Part shown: in pieces, positions 55,745-63,571 of the stretch | Layout of the letters: each line of letters starts with the position of its first letter | Position numbering within the stretch: position 1 is the first letter of the stretch | Source: a virus | Length of the DNA: 64,000 nt | IMG/VR virus record: IMGVR_UViG_3300023082_000009 | Coordinates: 30,880-94,879 of that record | Strand: one strand, 5' to 3' | Notes under the pieces: model-generated | The model's database searches: none | The model's input: the letters and a program-made list of their open reading frames with translations, nothing else | What the model was told of the DNA's origin: nothing | Translations under genes and position numbers: made by a program

Positions 55745-56229
55745 TAAGCCCATGCGGTCTGTACCGTTGGATACTCGGGCGCGACAACCTAGTCAGGCTG
55801 GTAAGCGCCGGGCGTAAGAAGGGCACCATCCTTTGGGTGATGCTCAACCCGTCCACCGCCGACGCCATCAAGCCAGACCCGACCTTGAACCGGGTGGTCG
55901 ACTTTAGCCGCCGCTTCGGGTACCGGGAGCTGCATATCGTAAACCTGTACGCGTACCGCACAGCCTTCCCGCACGAGCTTTGGCTGGCCGAAGATCCTGT
56001 AGGCGTGGAGAACGACCGTTGGATACACGAGGCCGCCCGTAGAGCCTCAGTCGTTGTCGTCGCTTGGGGCGGAAACGCCAAACCCGACCGTGTTGCGCGA
56101 GTGCTCGAACTCCTCCAGGTGGACAACCCTGTCGTCTACTGCCTGGGTACCAATGCAGACGGATCGCCCCGGCACCCGCTGTATCTCTCCAAAAAGACTG
56201 TTCTCGAACCTTGGGCTCTGCCAGAATGA
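55732..56229 (+). CDS. DUF1643 protein
   Basis: 165 aa. YRWILGRDN, LWVMLNPSTADAIKPDPTL and ELHIVNLYAYR match DUF1643, a widespread phage/bacterial family of unknown biochemical role. It overlaps both neighbours by 4-13 bp. Confidence 0.8.
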   Translation: MSAVISPCGLYRWILGRDNLVRLVSAGRKKGTILWVMLNPSTADAIKPDPTLNRVVDFSRRFGYRELHIVNLYAYRTAFPHELWLAEDPVGVENDRWIHEAARRASVVVVAWGGNAKPDRVARVLELLQVDNPVVYCLGTNADGSPRHPLYLSKKTVLEPWALPE

Positions 56230-56555
56230 CCACCTACTCCGACGGCGAACATGCCAAGCAAGTCCTCCAGGAGATAAGGAGGCTGCGCCCGGCGCTGTAC
56301 AACCGGATCAAGATCTGCAAAGGCACTCGCGCTGGCTTCACCAAGCAGCAGCGGGTGCTCCAGGTCACGCTCACCGACGGTCAGTATTACCAAGTCTGCT
56401 TCGCCCGCAAGGGTACCCACTTCGGCCAAGTCGTAGGGGAGTTGGTGGACTACCTGATGAAGTGGAAGGTGCGCGATGATCATGGACACCCTGTTTGCCC
56501 TGACGAAATTGGGGTACTTGTTTGCGATGTGGCAGATCTTAGCCATAAGCACTAA
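56226..56555 (+). CDS. Unknown 109-aa protein
   Basis: ATG overlaps TGA. Basic N-terminal half (LQEIRRLRPALYNRIKICKG), then a beta-rich half. Its last 80 bp overlap a small membrane frame in another phase. Confidence 0.55.
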   Translation: MTTYSDGEHAKQVLQEIRRLRPALYNRIKICKGTRAGFTKQQRVLQVTLTDGQYYQVCFARKGTHFGQVVGELVDYLMKWKVRDDHGHPVCPDEIGVLVCDVADLSHKH

Positions 56556-56634
56556 TGCCCTCGCGGCGGGCCACCGGACCCTACCCCTGGCCTCCCTCTC
56601 GATCCTCATAGGTCTCTCCCACTTCTCGGTGTGA
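56476..56634 (+). CDS. Micro-gene, 52-aa membrane protein
   Basis: ATG after GGAAGGTGCGCG, 53 codons, two hydrophobic helices. Overlaps the preceding gene by 80 bp, so it is uncertain. Its stop falls one base before a palindromic repeat. Confidence 0.4.
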   Translation: MIMDTLFALTKLGYLFAMWQILAISTNALAAGHRTLPLASLSILIGLSHFSV

Positions 56635-56648
56635 TGCAATCAATTGCA
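56635..56648. repeat. Palindromic repeat, copy 19 (exact core, CA centre)
   Basis: TGCAATCAATTGCA, directly after a stop codon and upstream of a TATACT box (56687-56692). Confidence 0.9.
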
Positions 56649-56686
56649 CCGAGGTCAGTGTCGTACAAATCTTCTTCCCTTCTCGA

Positions 56687-56692
56687 TATACT
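56687..56692 (+). promoter_or_regulatory. Possible -10 element
   Basis: TATACT ahead of the gene at 56724; no convincing -35 (closest TACAAA at ~17 bp). The palindromic repeat lies upstream. Confidence 0.35.
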
Positions 56693-56723
56693 CCTGCCTA
56701 ACCGCAGACAGGAGTACCTCGCC

Positions 56724-57221
56724 ATGCCAGTTCCAGCAGGCTTTACCCAGATCCGTTCCGGCTTCATTGAGGTCGGGGACTTCATCTACCAACCCACCCT
56801 TGCCGTCTACCTGGAGGTCTACGCGGACTCGTCCTACGTAGGCTCGCCGGTCCGCAACCATAAGCAGGTTTGGCGGAACCCTGCCAAGGCTCACGCGCAG
56901 CTCATGGCCTCCACCGTGATCAAGTCACACACCGACCTCTGCGACGAGTTGCAGGAGTTCGACTCGGTACGTCTGCGCGAGAAGAACGGGTGGGGCGACA
57001 ACTACCGCATGGTCGTGTACAAAGACGACCAATTCATCTACCTGCGCAGACTGCGCAACGAAGGCGCTGACACCAGCAGCCGCACCTCCGACCGCGTGTG
57101 CCGCCGCACCGGCAAGGTCTGGTCCTGGACGGCGGGCGGATGGGAGCCCTACGAGGCCACCCTGGAAGAGAGCCCTATGGTCAGCAAGAACCTGGACATC
57201 GCCGCAGGCCTCGGAGCGTAA
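56724..57221 (+). CDS. Unknown 165-aa protein
   Basis: ATG after AGGAGTACCTCGCC. Beta-rich N-terminal half (AGFTQIRSGFIEVGDFIYQ), charged C-terminal half. No family recognised. Confidence 0.62.
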   Translation: MPVPAGFTQIRSGFIEVGDFIYQPTLAVYLEVYADSSYVGSPVRNHKQVWRNPAKAHAQLMASTVIKSHTDLCDELQEFDSVRLREKNGWGDNYRMVVYKDDQFIYLRRLRNEGADTSSRTSDRVCRRTGKVWSWTAGGWEPYEATLEESPMVSKNLDIAAGLGA

Positions 57222-57222
57222 T

Positions 57223-57987
57223 ATGACCCGCGACCAAGAGTACCGCCTCTACCGCTATAAGCTGGCTATGGACCTGCTCGACGGCGAGTTGGAGAACCCC
57301 AACGGCTTCGTGGAAGTCAGCGTCGAGGAGAGCCCAGGCATATACACCGCCGAGGAAGTCTTCAAGCCGGAGTACCGGGACGCTCGGGTGCGGTTCGCCA
57401 TAGACACGTTGAAGGATCTAGGCCTGACCCCGCGCCGCGCCCGCGACATCTACGGCATGCAGGATGCTCGTCTGTTGCGGGAAATTGGCGGAGTAGACGC
57501 CAGGATTGTAGCGGGGTCTCCTCGCAGCGGTAGGCGTGGCCGTCCGCACCCTGGACGCCCCGCCCGCAGCGCTGATCAGGTTGCCGCAGACATGCGTGCG
57601 CTGGTAGAGATGGACGACCCGGCCCCGGTGGCCCGCAGCACCCCTAGCCAGTCCCTGCGGAGCCTGCTAGAGGCCGTGTGCAGCACACCCATGGCGCCAT
57701 CCGTGCCAGAAGTGCCGGAGTGGGGCGACACCGTGCTGCCCGCCACCCGGCGCCTGTTAGAGGGCGCACCCGAGCCAACCTATAACCCGGACGGCGACAT
57801 CGCGGACGACCTGCCCACCATGGCGGTAGACCGGTTCGGGGTGGAGTACGAAGTGCCACGCAAGGGCAAGAAGAGCAAGGACGGCAAATACTCGCTTACC
57901 GGCAAGAAGAAAGCACCACCTCCGCCCAAGCCGCAGCGCCGCTTGGTCGTGAAACGCAACAGGCCGCCAGTGGCGCCGGACGATTAA
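57223..57987 (+). CDS. Unknown 254-aa protein with basic C-terminal tail
   Basis: ATG two bases after the previous stop. Helical N-terminal third with FAIDTLKDLGLTPRRARDIYG, then a Pro-rich region and a Lys/Pro-rich end finishing QRRLVVKRNRPPVAPDD, one of the terminal arginine-rich peptides. Function unknown. Confidence 0.65.
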   Translation: MTRDQEYRLYRYKLAMDLLDGELENPNGFVEVSVEESPGIYTAEEVFKPEYRDARVRFAIDTLKDLGLTPRRARDIYGMQDARLLREIGGVDARIVAGSPRSGRRGRPHPGRPARSADQVAADMRALVEMDDPAPVARSTPSQSLRSLLEAVCSTPMAPSVPEVPEWGDTVLPATRRLLEGAPEPTYNPDGDIADDLPTMAVDRFGVEYEVPRKGKKSKDGKYSLTGKKKAPPPPKPQRRLVVKRNRPPVAPDD

Positions 57988-58034
57988 CCCGACCTCGGGT
58001 AGACTGCAACCATCAACAACCAGGAGTACCACCA

Positions 58035-58403
58035 ATGCCTACATTCCATAACACCACCGACGTGCTTGCGTACCAGGAGGGCGACGTTCGCTTCCTCCCG
58101 ATTGCCCTGCCGTATGGCTTCAACCATTGGTCCGAGGCTGCACGTCAACTCCGCGAGGACAACCCTGACTTCTTCGCCGAGCGCGAGATCTGCTCTAAGA
58201 ACGACACCATCGGCGTGATCGCGTGCCAGGACGCCAACGGCAACGAAGTCGTGCGCGGCTTCATGGCCATGTGCACCGGCTCCCGCTACGTCTGCACCGA
58301 CTGGAAGCAGCGCCAGGGCACCCCGACCACCGTGCCGCAGGCCGACATCCTGGGCATCGCGGTGCGCAAAGGCCTCGTGACCCTGTTGAAGGTGAAGGTA
58401 TGA
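58035..58403 (+). CDS. Unknown 122-aa protein
   Basis: ATG after AGGAGTACCACCA. Beta-rich, Gly-containing; ends in a hydrophobic-basic strand (VTLLKVKV). Overlaps the next gene by 4 bp (ATGA). Confidence 0.62.
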   Translation: MPTFHNTTDVLAYQEGDVRFLPIALPYGFNHWSEAARQLREDNPDFFAEREICSKNDTIGVIACQDANGNEVVRGFMAMCTGSRYVCTDWKQRQGTPTTVPQADILGIAVRKGLVTLLKVKV

Positions 58404-58936
58404 ATAAGCCAGCAGCAGTAGTCGCCACGCTGGGTGAGGTAATCGGCTTGGCCACCGATTACTACTTGGCCTTCGACTTGGCCAACAATACCCACGCAGG
58501 CATCACGATCAAGCAAGAAACGCCGATCCAGTTCAATGTTTTCGTAACGCACGCGGACCACCAACACCAGCTTTTGGCCGTAGCGGTGAGGGACGGCTTG
58601 GGCGAGTGGGGAGTCACGTTCATGGATCTGACCAACCCGCAATGGCTGGTCATCCAGGAGCGTAACCAGGGCTTCGGTGTAGCTCGGTACAGCTACCAGA
58701 CCGCCGAGCAACTTTTCCGCGAATACGCCAAAGCGCACCACGCGGACGAGACGGTGACTTTCGTGAAGTCCTCCCCAGGCCGCACCGTCGTGCGCCGGGC
58801 GGTAGTGGTCGACGACCGCACCCTGAGCGCGGTGCCCTTCGGCGTGATCCTGGACGCACGCGTGATTCGTGGCGAGCGCATCTTTGCCCAGGACACCGAG
58901 CAAAACCCACGCTACGGCATCGACATCTACGGGTGA
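58400..58936 (+). CDS. Unknown 178-aa protein
   Basis: ATG overlapping TGA. Soluble, beta-rich in the C-terminal half (VRRAVVVDDRTLSAVPFGVIL). No family recognised. Confidence 0.62.
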   Translation: MNKPAAVVATLGEVIGLATDYYLAFDLANNTHAGITIKQETPIQFNVFVTHADHQHQLLAVAVRDGLGEWGVTFMDLTNPQWLVIQERNQGFGVARYSYQTAEQLFREYAKAHHADETVTFVKSSPGRTVVRRAVVVDDRTLSAVPFGVILDARVIRGERIFAQDTEQNPRYGIDIYG

Positions 58937-58939
58937 CCC

Positions 58940-59275
58940 ATGAACAAGCTCTCTCTCCTCGCAGCCCTGGTAAAAGACGCCTGGGCGAAGCGCAAGCAAC
59001 GCAAGAAGGTAGGCAAGCTGGGGCTCTGGGTGGCCGGGGAGATCCTGGACTCGGGCGATGAGTACGTGGCCTACATCACGGTCAACGGCAAGGCCAACGC
59101 CGTCCTGGTGCGCAGCGCCTCGAAGGCCACGGCCATCTCCCGCCGCAAGCTGATCATCGACACCATGATGTCGGCATCGCGGGAGGAGGCCCAGGAGCAG
59201 ATCCTCCGCAACCCCGTGCAATTGATTGCACGAACCCAGGGCGACGTTACCATCGTCAACCCCAAGGACCACTGA
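58940..59275 (+). CDS. Unknown 111-aa protein
   Basis: ATG after GGGTGACCC. Basic N-terminal helix (WAKRKQRKKVGKLG), then a beta-rich core and a helix. A palindromic repeat lies inside the gene at 59216. Confidence 0.6.
   Translation: MNKLSLLAALVKDAWAKRKQRKKVGKLGLWVAGEILDSGDEYVAYITVNGKANAVLVRSASKATAISRRKLIIDTMMSASREEAQEQILRNPVQLIARTQGDVTIVNPKDH
59216..59231. repeat. Palindromic repeat, copy 20 (exact, TG centre), in coding sequence
   Basis: GTGCAATTGATTGCAC encoding VQLIAR in frame near the end of the gene at 58940. Confidence 0.9.
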
Positions 59276-59290
59276 TGCACGGAGCTGGAC

Positions 59291-60010
59291 ATGACCGCCA
59301 ATCAATCACTGAACCTGGAGGAGGAGATCGCCAAGTTCCTGGCCAAGGGCGGTCAGGTCCAGGAGATCGAATCCAACCCATACCAGCCTCCCAGAATCCG
59401 CCAGGACGCCAGGGAGACGCGCAAGCCGCCACCGCGAAGACCCCGTAAGGTAGCCAAGGAAAACGGTCTATACGTCCTTACAGAGGACGCCAGAGCGTTG
59501 GCCAATAAATTCAAGCCAGTCATCAAAAAGTTGCTTGACGCCGGAATGAAGCTCACGGATATTCGCCGCGAAGTGGGCATAGACTGGAAGCCCGTAAGGG
59601 TGGCTGCGCACGAAGTAGGGTACCGACCCTTCAACCAACAAGAGCAGTACAAACGCGCCATGGCGCTATGGGCGCCGGTTGTTGAAGAGGTCGTGCAAGG
59701 CATCCTGGAGGGTGTGACACTTCGAGCCACCTGCCTGCGCCTGCGCGTCAGCGAGCCCAACGTACTCATCTACTGGGGCCGTTATATCGAGAACAACCCG
59801 CTCACCCCGGAACTCAGGAAAGGTCGCGGCTGTTACGCCCGTTGCTCGGACGAGGATATGCGCCTTGCGCTACAGCTCTACATAGAGCTGCATGGCTGCG
59901 GCATGCAACGAGCAGCCAAGGCCCTCGGGGTGGGGTGGCACAGAGCCGACCGCCTGTTGGCCGACCGCAAACCATACAAACCCCAGTGTAGGCCCACCCG
60001 GCAGTTGTAG
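59291..60010 (+). CDS. HTH DNA-binding protein (probable), 239 aa
   Basis: N-terminal disordered, basic region (PRIRQDARETRKPPPRR). Three helix-turn-helix-like units follow: KLTDIRREVGIDWKPVRVAAH, LRATCLRLRVSEPNV and GMQRAAKALGVGWHRADRLL. Looks like a homeodomain-like or recombinase-type DNA-binding protein; possible regulator of the last third of the window. Confidence 0.6.
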   Translation: MTANQSLNLEEEIAKFLAKGGQVQEIESNPYQPPRIRQDARETRKPPPRRPRKVAKENGLYVLTEDARALANKFKPVIKKLLDAGMKLTDIRREVGIDWKPVRVAAHEVGYRPFNQQEQYKRAMALWAPVVEEVVQGILEGVTLRATCLRLRVSEPNVLIYWGRYIENNPLTPELRKGRGCYARCSDEDMRLALQLYIELHGCGMQRAAKALGVGWHRADRLLADRKPYKPQCRPTRQL

Positions 60011-60046
60011 TTGATAAGATCGGGACATCAACAACGAGGAACCACC

Positions 60047-60811
60047 ATGTCCAACATAGACCGCTCATTCGTCCTATCCATCCTGGGCCGCCTTGACCGC
60101 TCGTATTTCCCATCGGTACTGCTCAACGTGGAGACCGCAGGCGTCGAGGGCGAAGACCGCGACTGGCACCTGTACGAGATCGGGGTAACCAACGGGGCGG
60201 AGATGTCCCTGGAGTACCTCAGCCCGCGCCTGAACGGCGGTATCGAGTGCCTCGCCAAGGCGTACCAGGAGATCTCCGTAGCCCTGGAGATGACCGCAGA
60301 CAGCTTGGAGCTGGAAGCCCTGGAGCCGCTCCTGGCTGCCCGCAACACCATCGCCAAGCACCTCAAGAGCGAGTGGGACAACTTCCACACAGCCATCCTC
60401 GGGTGGACCTGCGGCATCCTCGGCATCCGGCCCTCGTACCTAGAAGGGAAGGGCGACGACTTTGACGCAGGCGCTCTGGCCGCAACTCTGCTCCTGTTGC
60501 TCACTCGCGGCAGGCCACACCCGTTCTGGGCCTGGGCGGTAGACACCTACCCTCGTAAGCGCAATGTAGGGCTGGGCGAGATCCGTGGGCTGTACCGCGA
60601 GTTCTGCCGCGAGATCCCGGCAGCGGAGCTGACCCAGCTCCAGGGCATGGGCGAGCTGGCCAGCATCGCTAAGCAGTACATCACCTGGGCGCGTGTCGAG
60701 TACGAGGACATGAAGCGCCGTATCGAGGTGAAGACCGCAGGCATGCCAATCCCCACCGAAGAGCTGGCGCTCTGGGTGGCCCACGATGTGCTCAAGGACT
60801 TTGGTGACTGA
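60047..60811 (+). CDS. Unknown 254-aa protein
   Basis: ATG after GAGGAACCACC. Predominantly helical, with SFVLSILGRLDRSYF and long helices to the C terminus. No family recognised; the next gene starts 2 bp later. Confidence 0.65.
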   Translation: MSNIDRSFVLSILGRLDRSYFPSVLLNVETAGVEGEDRDWHLYEIGVTNGAEMSLEYLSPRLNGGIECLAKAYQEISVALEMTADSLELEALEPLLAARNTIAKHLKSEWDNFHTAILGWTCGILGIRPSYLEGKGDDFDAGALAATLLLLLTRGRPHPFWAWAVDTYPRKRNVGLGEIRGLYREFCREIPAAELTQLQGMGELASIAKQYITWARVEYEDMKRRIEVKTAGMPIPTEELALWVAHDVLKDFGD

Positions 60812-60812
60812 C

Positions 60813-61103
60813 ATGGCCAGGGATATTCGAGAAGGTCCGCACAACCGCATCGAGCGAGCCGAGGAAGAGATCCCGGAGTTCCTGGCCATCGCTCGCGAAG
60901 CGATCAACGAATGGGGAGCGGGCGGTAAGTACCTCCCGCAAGCCGTCGCGGAGGCCCTGGAGCGTGTGTACCAGCTGGGCCTCAGCCGCTCGCCTATCCC
61001 GGCACCCAAGACCCCAGAACCAACGGTGCTCCGCCGCACCCGCACGCAACCTGCTGCCGCTCCTGCATCACAGCGCGTGCGCAGAACCCGACCAGCCAAC
61101 TGA
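60813..61103 (+). CDS. Small protein with two copies of the terminal basic peptide (96 aa)
   Basis: Begins MARDIREGPHNRIERAEEE and ends with VLRRTRTQPAAA and RVRRTRPAN, both matching the recurrent [IV]-x-R-x-[ST]-R peptide. The middle is a helix. The clearest double instance of this motif; unknown function. Confidence 0.65.
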   Translation: MARDIREGPHNRIERAEEEIPEFLAIAREAINEWGAGGKYLPQAVAEALERVYQLGLSRSPIPAPKTPEPTVLRRTRTQPAAAPASQRVRRTRPAN

Positions 61104-61122
61104 CGCAACACCTGGAGCAAAC

Positions 61123-61545
61123 ATGACCCCTCAAGAAGAGCTGTACCAGCAGGTGCAGGAAGCGTTCAAGGATTGCGTAGACGTTGGCTCGGGCGAGCTG
61201 CTGCGCTTCGCTACGGAGTACGCCATGGGCGGATCTGTAGACATCACCGTAGCCATCATCGGCCACTCCGCAGACCTGCACACCAATGAAGACCCGTTCA
61301 ACTTTGAAGAGCGCACCTGGACTGAGCTTTTCGTGGAAGCCTGCCGCCGCACGTTCTACGACGAGCAGGGCTCCGCCAAGTACGGCACCCAGCACATCTA
61401 CAGCAACCCTGGGATGCTCAAGCTGGTCACCGTCGAACTGATCAAGTACGCCAACACCATCAAGTTCGACGACACCCCGTTCGATCCGGTCGACCTGCCA
61501 GCCAACGTGTTGCAGTTCCCGGCACCCACCAAGACCAGACAGTGA
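61123..61545 (+). CDS. Unknown 140-aa acidic protein
   Basis: ATG after CTGGAGCAAAC. Acidic helical protein with VDITVAIIGHSADLH strands. No family recognised. Confidence 0.62.
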   Translation: MTPQEELYQQVQEAFKDCVDVGSGELLRFATEYAMGGSVDITVAIIGHSADLHTNEDPFNFEERTWTELFVEACRRTFYDEQGSAKYGTQHIYSNPGMLKLVTVELIKYANTIKFDDTPFDPVDLPANVLQFPAPTKTRQ

Positions 61546-61553
61546 GCTGACCT

Positions 61554-62600
61554 ATGGGACTCTTGAACCCCACCCTCGTGCGCCTTAGCCCGCACTTCCT
61601 GCTCTCGGACTTCATGGGCAGCGATACGGTCTACAGCACCGGCTTCGCCAACGTCTTCAACAAGGTTGCAGGCCACGACGAGCGACTGGCCAACGGTAGA
61701 GCACTGTGCGAGCACGCCCTGGAGCCGATCCTTGCTCTGGTCGGGCCGATCTCGATCTCCTATGGGTTTATCAGCCTTGATCTGTCCAAAGAGATCGTCA
61801 CCTACCAAGATCCGCGCAAGCCCTCCCACCACATGTGGAACCTCGGGGCGGCAGCGGACATCTGCCCGCATGCCTGGGTGCAGAACCTGTCTGGCCAAGT
61901 CAATGAGACCTGCTCGCCGATAGAGTTTGCGCTGCGGCACCTGCAAGACCTACCCCTGAGCCGCCTGATCACCTACAGCGAGTCGCCGTATATCTGCGTT
62001 GCGGTCAGCGCTGAGGAGGTCGCCAACGGCACCCCGCGCATGGCTTGGTACGAGAACCGCTACCAGGGCAAGAAGGGCGCGAAGCCCGACTATCGCAAGT
62101 ACCCCAGCGCCACCACCCGAGCCAACGCCCTCAAGCGCCTGGACCAGGACGGCATGGACCATGCCTGGGAGGGCAAGGGCTTCCCTACGTACCACGGCGG
62201 CGGGCGGCGGCAGCTGCACCACATCCGCGTGTCCAAGTACACGATGCTCACCGACTGGCTGTACGACGAAGAGTTCGTGGCCGATGGGGTGAAGAACCTC
62301 CCGCCGATCTCCAACCCTGCGGTCTGGGATGCCTTCGTGCGGGTGGGCGAGGTGTACGACACCCTCATCGAGCTGACCGGCCTGCCGCGCTTCTCCATCG
62401 TCTCCGGGTACACCTCCCCGCGCAGCGCCGGGTGGCTGCCGAACCACGATTGGCGCGGCGACACCATCGAGTTCGAGCTGGTCCCTCCGGGCTACAAGAC
62501 ACCGGAGGACATCGTGATCTCCGTACTGTTCGGCGGCTGGCCGAAGGACACCTACATCAAGGCGAACGACGGACGCCTCCTGATCACTATCGAGCGATAG
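61554..62600 (+). CDS. Tandem M15-type peptidase-fold protein, probably inactive
   Basis: 348 aa. RLSPHFLLSDFMGSDT and ISISYGF follow the M15A pattern (LSxHFTLSEF, itSgyR). Histidine motifs are displaced or missing: SHHMWNLGAAAD in the first half and NHDWRGDTIEF near the C terminus. The second half (~230-320) repeats the fold (SKYTMLTDWLYDE, RFSIVSGYTSPRS). Two tandem domains with altered zinc ligands suggest a binding rather than cutting role, for example toward peptidoglycan. Confidence 0.5.
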   Translation: MGLLNPTLVRLSPHFLLSDFMGSDTVYSTGFANVFNKVAGHDERLANGRALCEHALEPILALVGPISISYGFISLDLSKEIVTYQDPRKPSHHMWNLGAAADICPHAWVQNLSGQVNETCSPIEFALRHLQDLPLSRLITYSESPYICVAVSAEEVANGTPRMAWYENRYQGKKGAKPDYRKYPSATTRANALKRLDQDGMDHAWEGKGFPTYHGGGRRQLHHIRVSKYTMLTDWLYDEEFVADGVKNLPPISNPAVWDAFVRVGEVYDTLIELTGLPRFSIVSGYTSPRSAGWLPNHDWRGDTIEFELVPPGYKTPEDIVISVLFGGWPKDTYIKANDGRLLITIER

Positions 62601-62602
62601 CC

Positions 62603-63571
62603 ATGAAGCGGATCAACCTACGCAAAAGCCGTGAGCCGGAGGAAGGCCTGGAGAAGCCTGTCGAAGCAGACGCGAGCGGTCTGGTCTGGGAAGAGACAGA
62701 CGCCAAGGTACCTACCGAAGATGTGCCCCACATCCCGGTGACCGTGGGTGCACAGAGGCCAGGGCAGCGCACCCTCCGCGACGCGATCATGGGCCGACAG
62801 TTCTACTCTGGCGGCTTTGTTAACGACCCAGCTATCCGCAACGTAAGTAACGCGGCGGAGGCCCTGCGTGAGGCGTTCGGCGGGATGGGCGCCGCGATCA
62901 GCAGGAGAGCCCCGTCGATCAACTCACCAATCCAGGCCAGGAACGGCGCACTCAGCCAGGATATGATCAATCAGATGATTGACAACCTGCGGGCGCCCAG
63001 CATGTTCGAGACCCTAAACGAGATGGCCTTCGCCGTGGACCTGGGCAGCGAGCGCGACCGCACGGTGATGACCGGGCTGCGTGTGCGCGAGGACAGCAAC
63101 CTGCCACCCGACGTGATCATGGCGAGCACCGTGGAGCCTGGGGAAGGCGTGATCGCAAGGGCCGTGTACCGGGCACCTGTAAGCGTCCGGGCGGAGTCAA
63201 TGCTTAGCCAGTACCGTGAACTGAGCACCCGTGCGTTGCAGCGAGAAGGCTTCCGCGACCACATCCTGGGGACACGCCGAGCTGAGGACTACATAGGCCG
63301 AACTGCCGACCTCACTACGTTTTTTGAACGCACGGCCTCACGGATTGATTACTTCCGCCTCTCCGAGCTGGTCTTCTGGGGACGCAACGTCAACCGCATA
63401 GCCATCTTCCTGCTCAGTGGAGAAGGCGAGGAGTGCATGGTCGGGTTTAAGATAGACAACCCACTAAGAAACGTGGCCCACGAACTCGACATGTCGCAAG
63501 ACCAGAACCGCCGCCGCGCATGGGCTGTAGGTGAGCTGGTCGGCTGGGGCATGGCAGGAGCACGAGCATGA
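62603..63571 (+). CDS. Unknown 322-aa protein, MKRINLR N terminus
   Basis: ATG two bases after the previous stop. N-terminal MKRINLRKSREPEEG is nearly repeated in the next gene. Residues ~60-320 look globular and helical, with FGGMGAAISRRAPSINSPI. The Arg-rich N terminus resembles the C-terminal tails at 0-1.2 kb. Overlaps the next gene by 4 bp (ATGA). No family recognised. Confidence 0.65.
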   Translation: MKRINLRKSREPEEGLEKPVEADASGLVWEETDAKVPTEDVPHIPVTVGAQRPGQRTLRDAIMGRQFYSGGFVNDPAIRNVSNAAEALREAFGGMGAAISRRAPSINSPIQARNGALSQDMINQMIDNLRAPSMFETLNEMAFAVDLGSERDRTVMTGLRVREDSNLPPDVIMASTVEPGEGVIARAVYRAPVSVRAESMLSQYRELSTRALQREGFRDHILGTRRAEDYIGRTADLTTFFERTASRIDYFRLSELVFWGRNVNRIAIFLLSGEGEECMVGFKIDNPLRNVAHELDMSQDQNRRRAWAVGELVGWGMAGARA

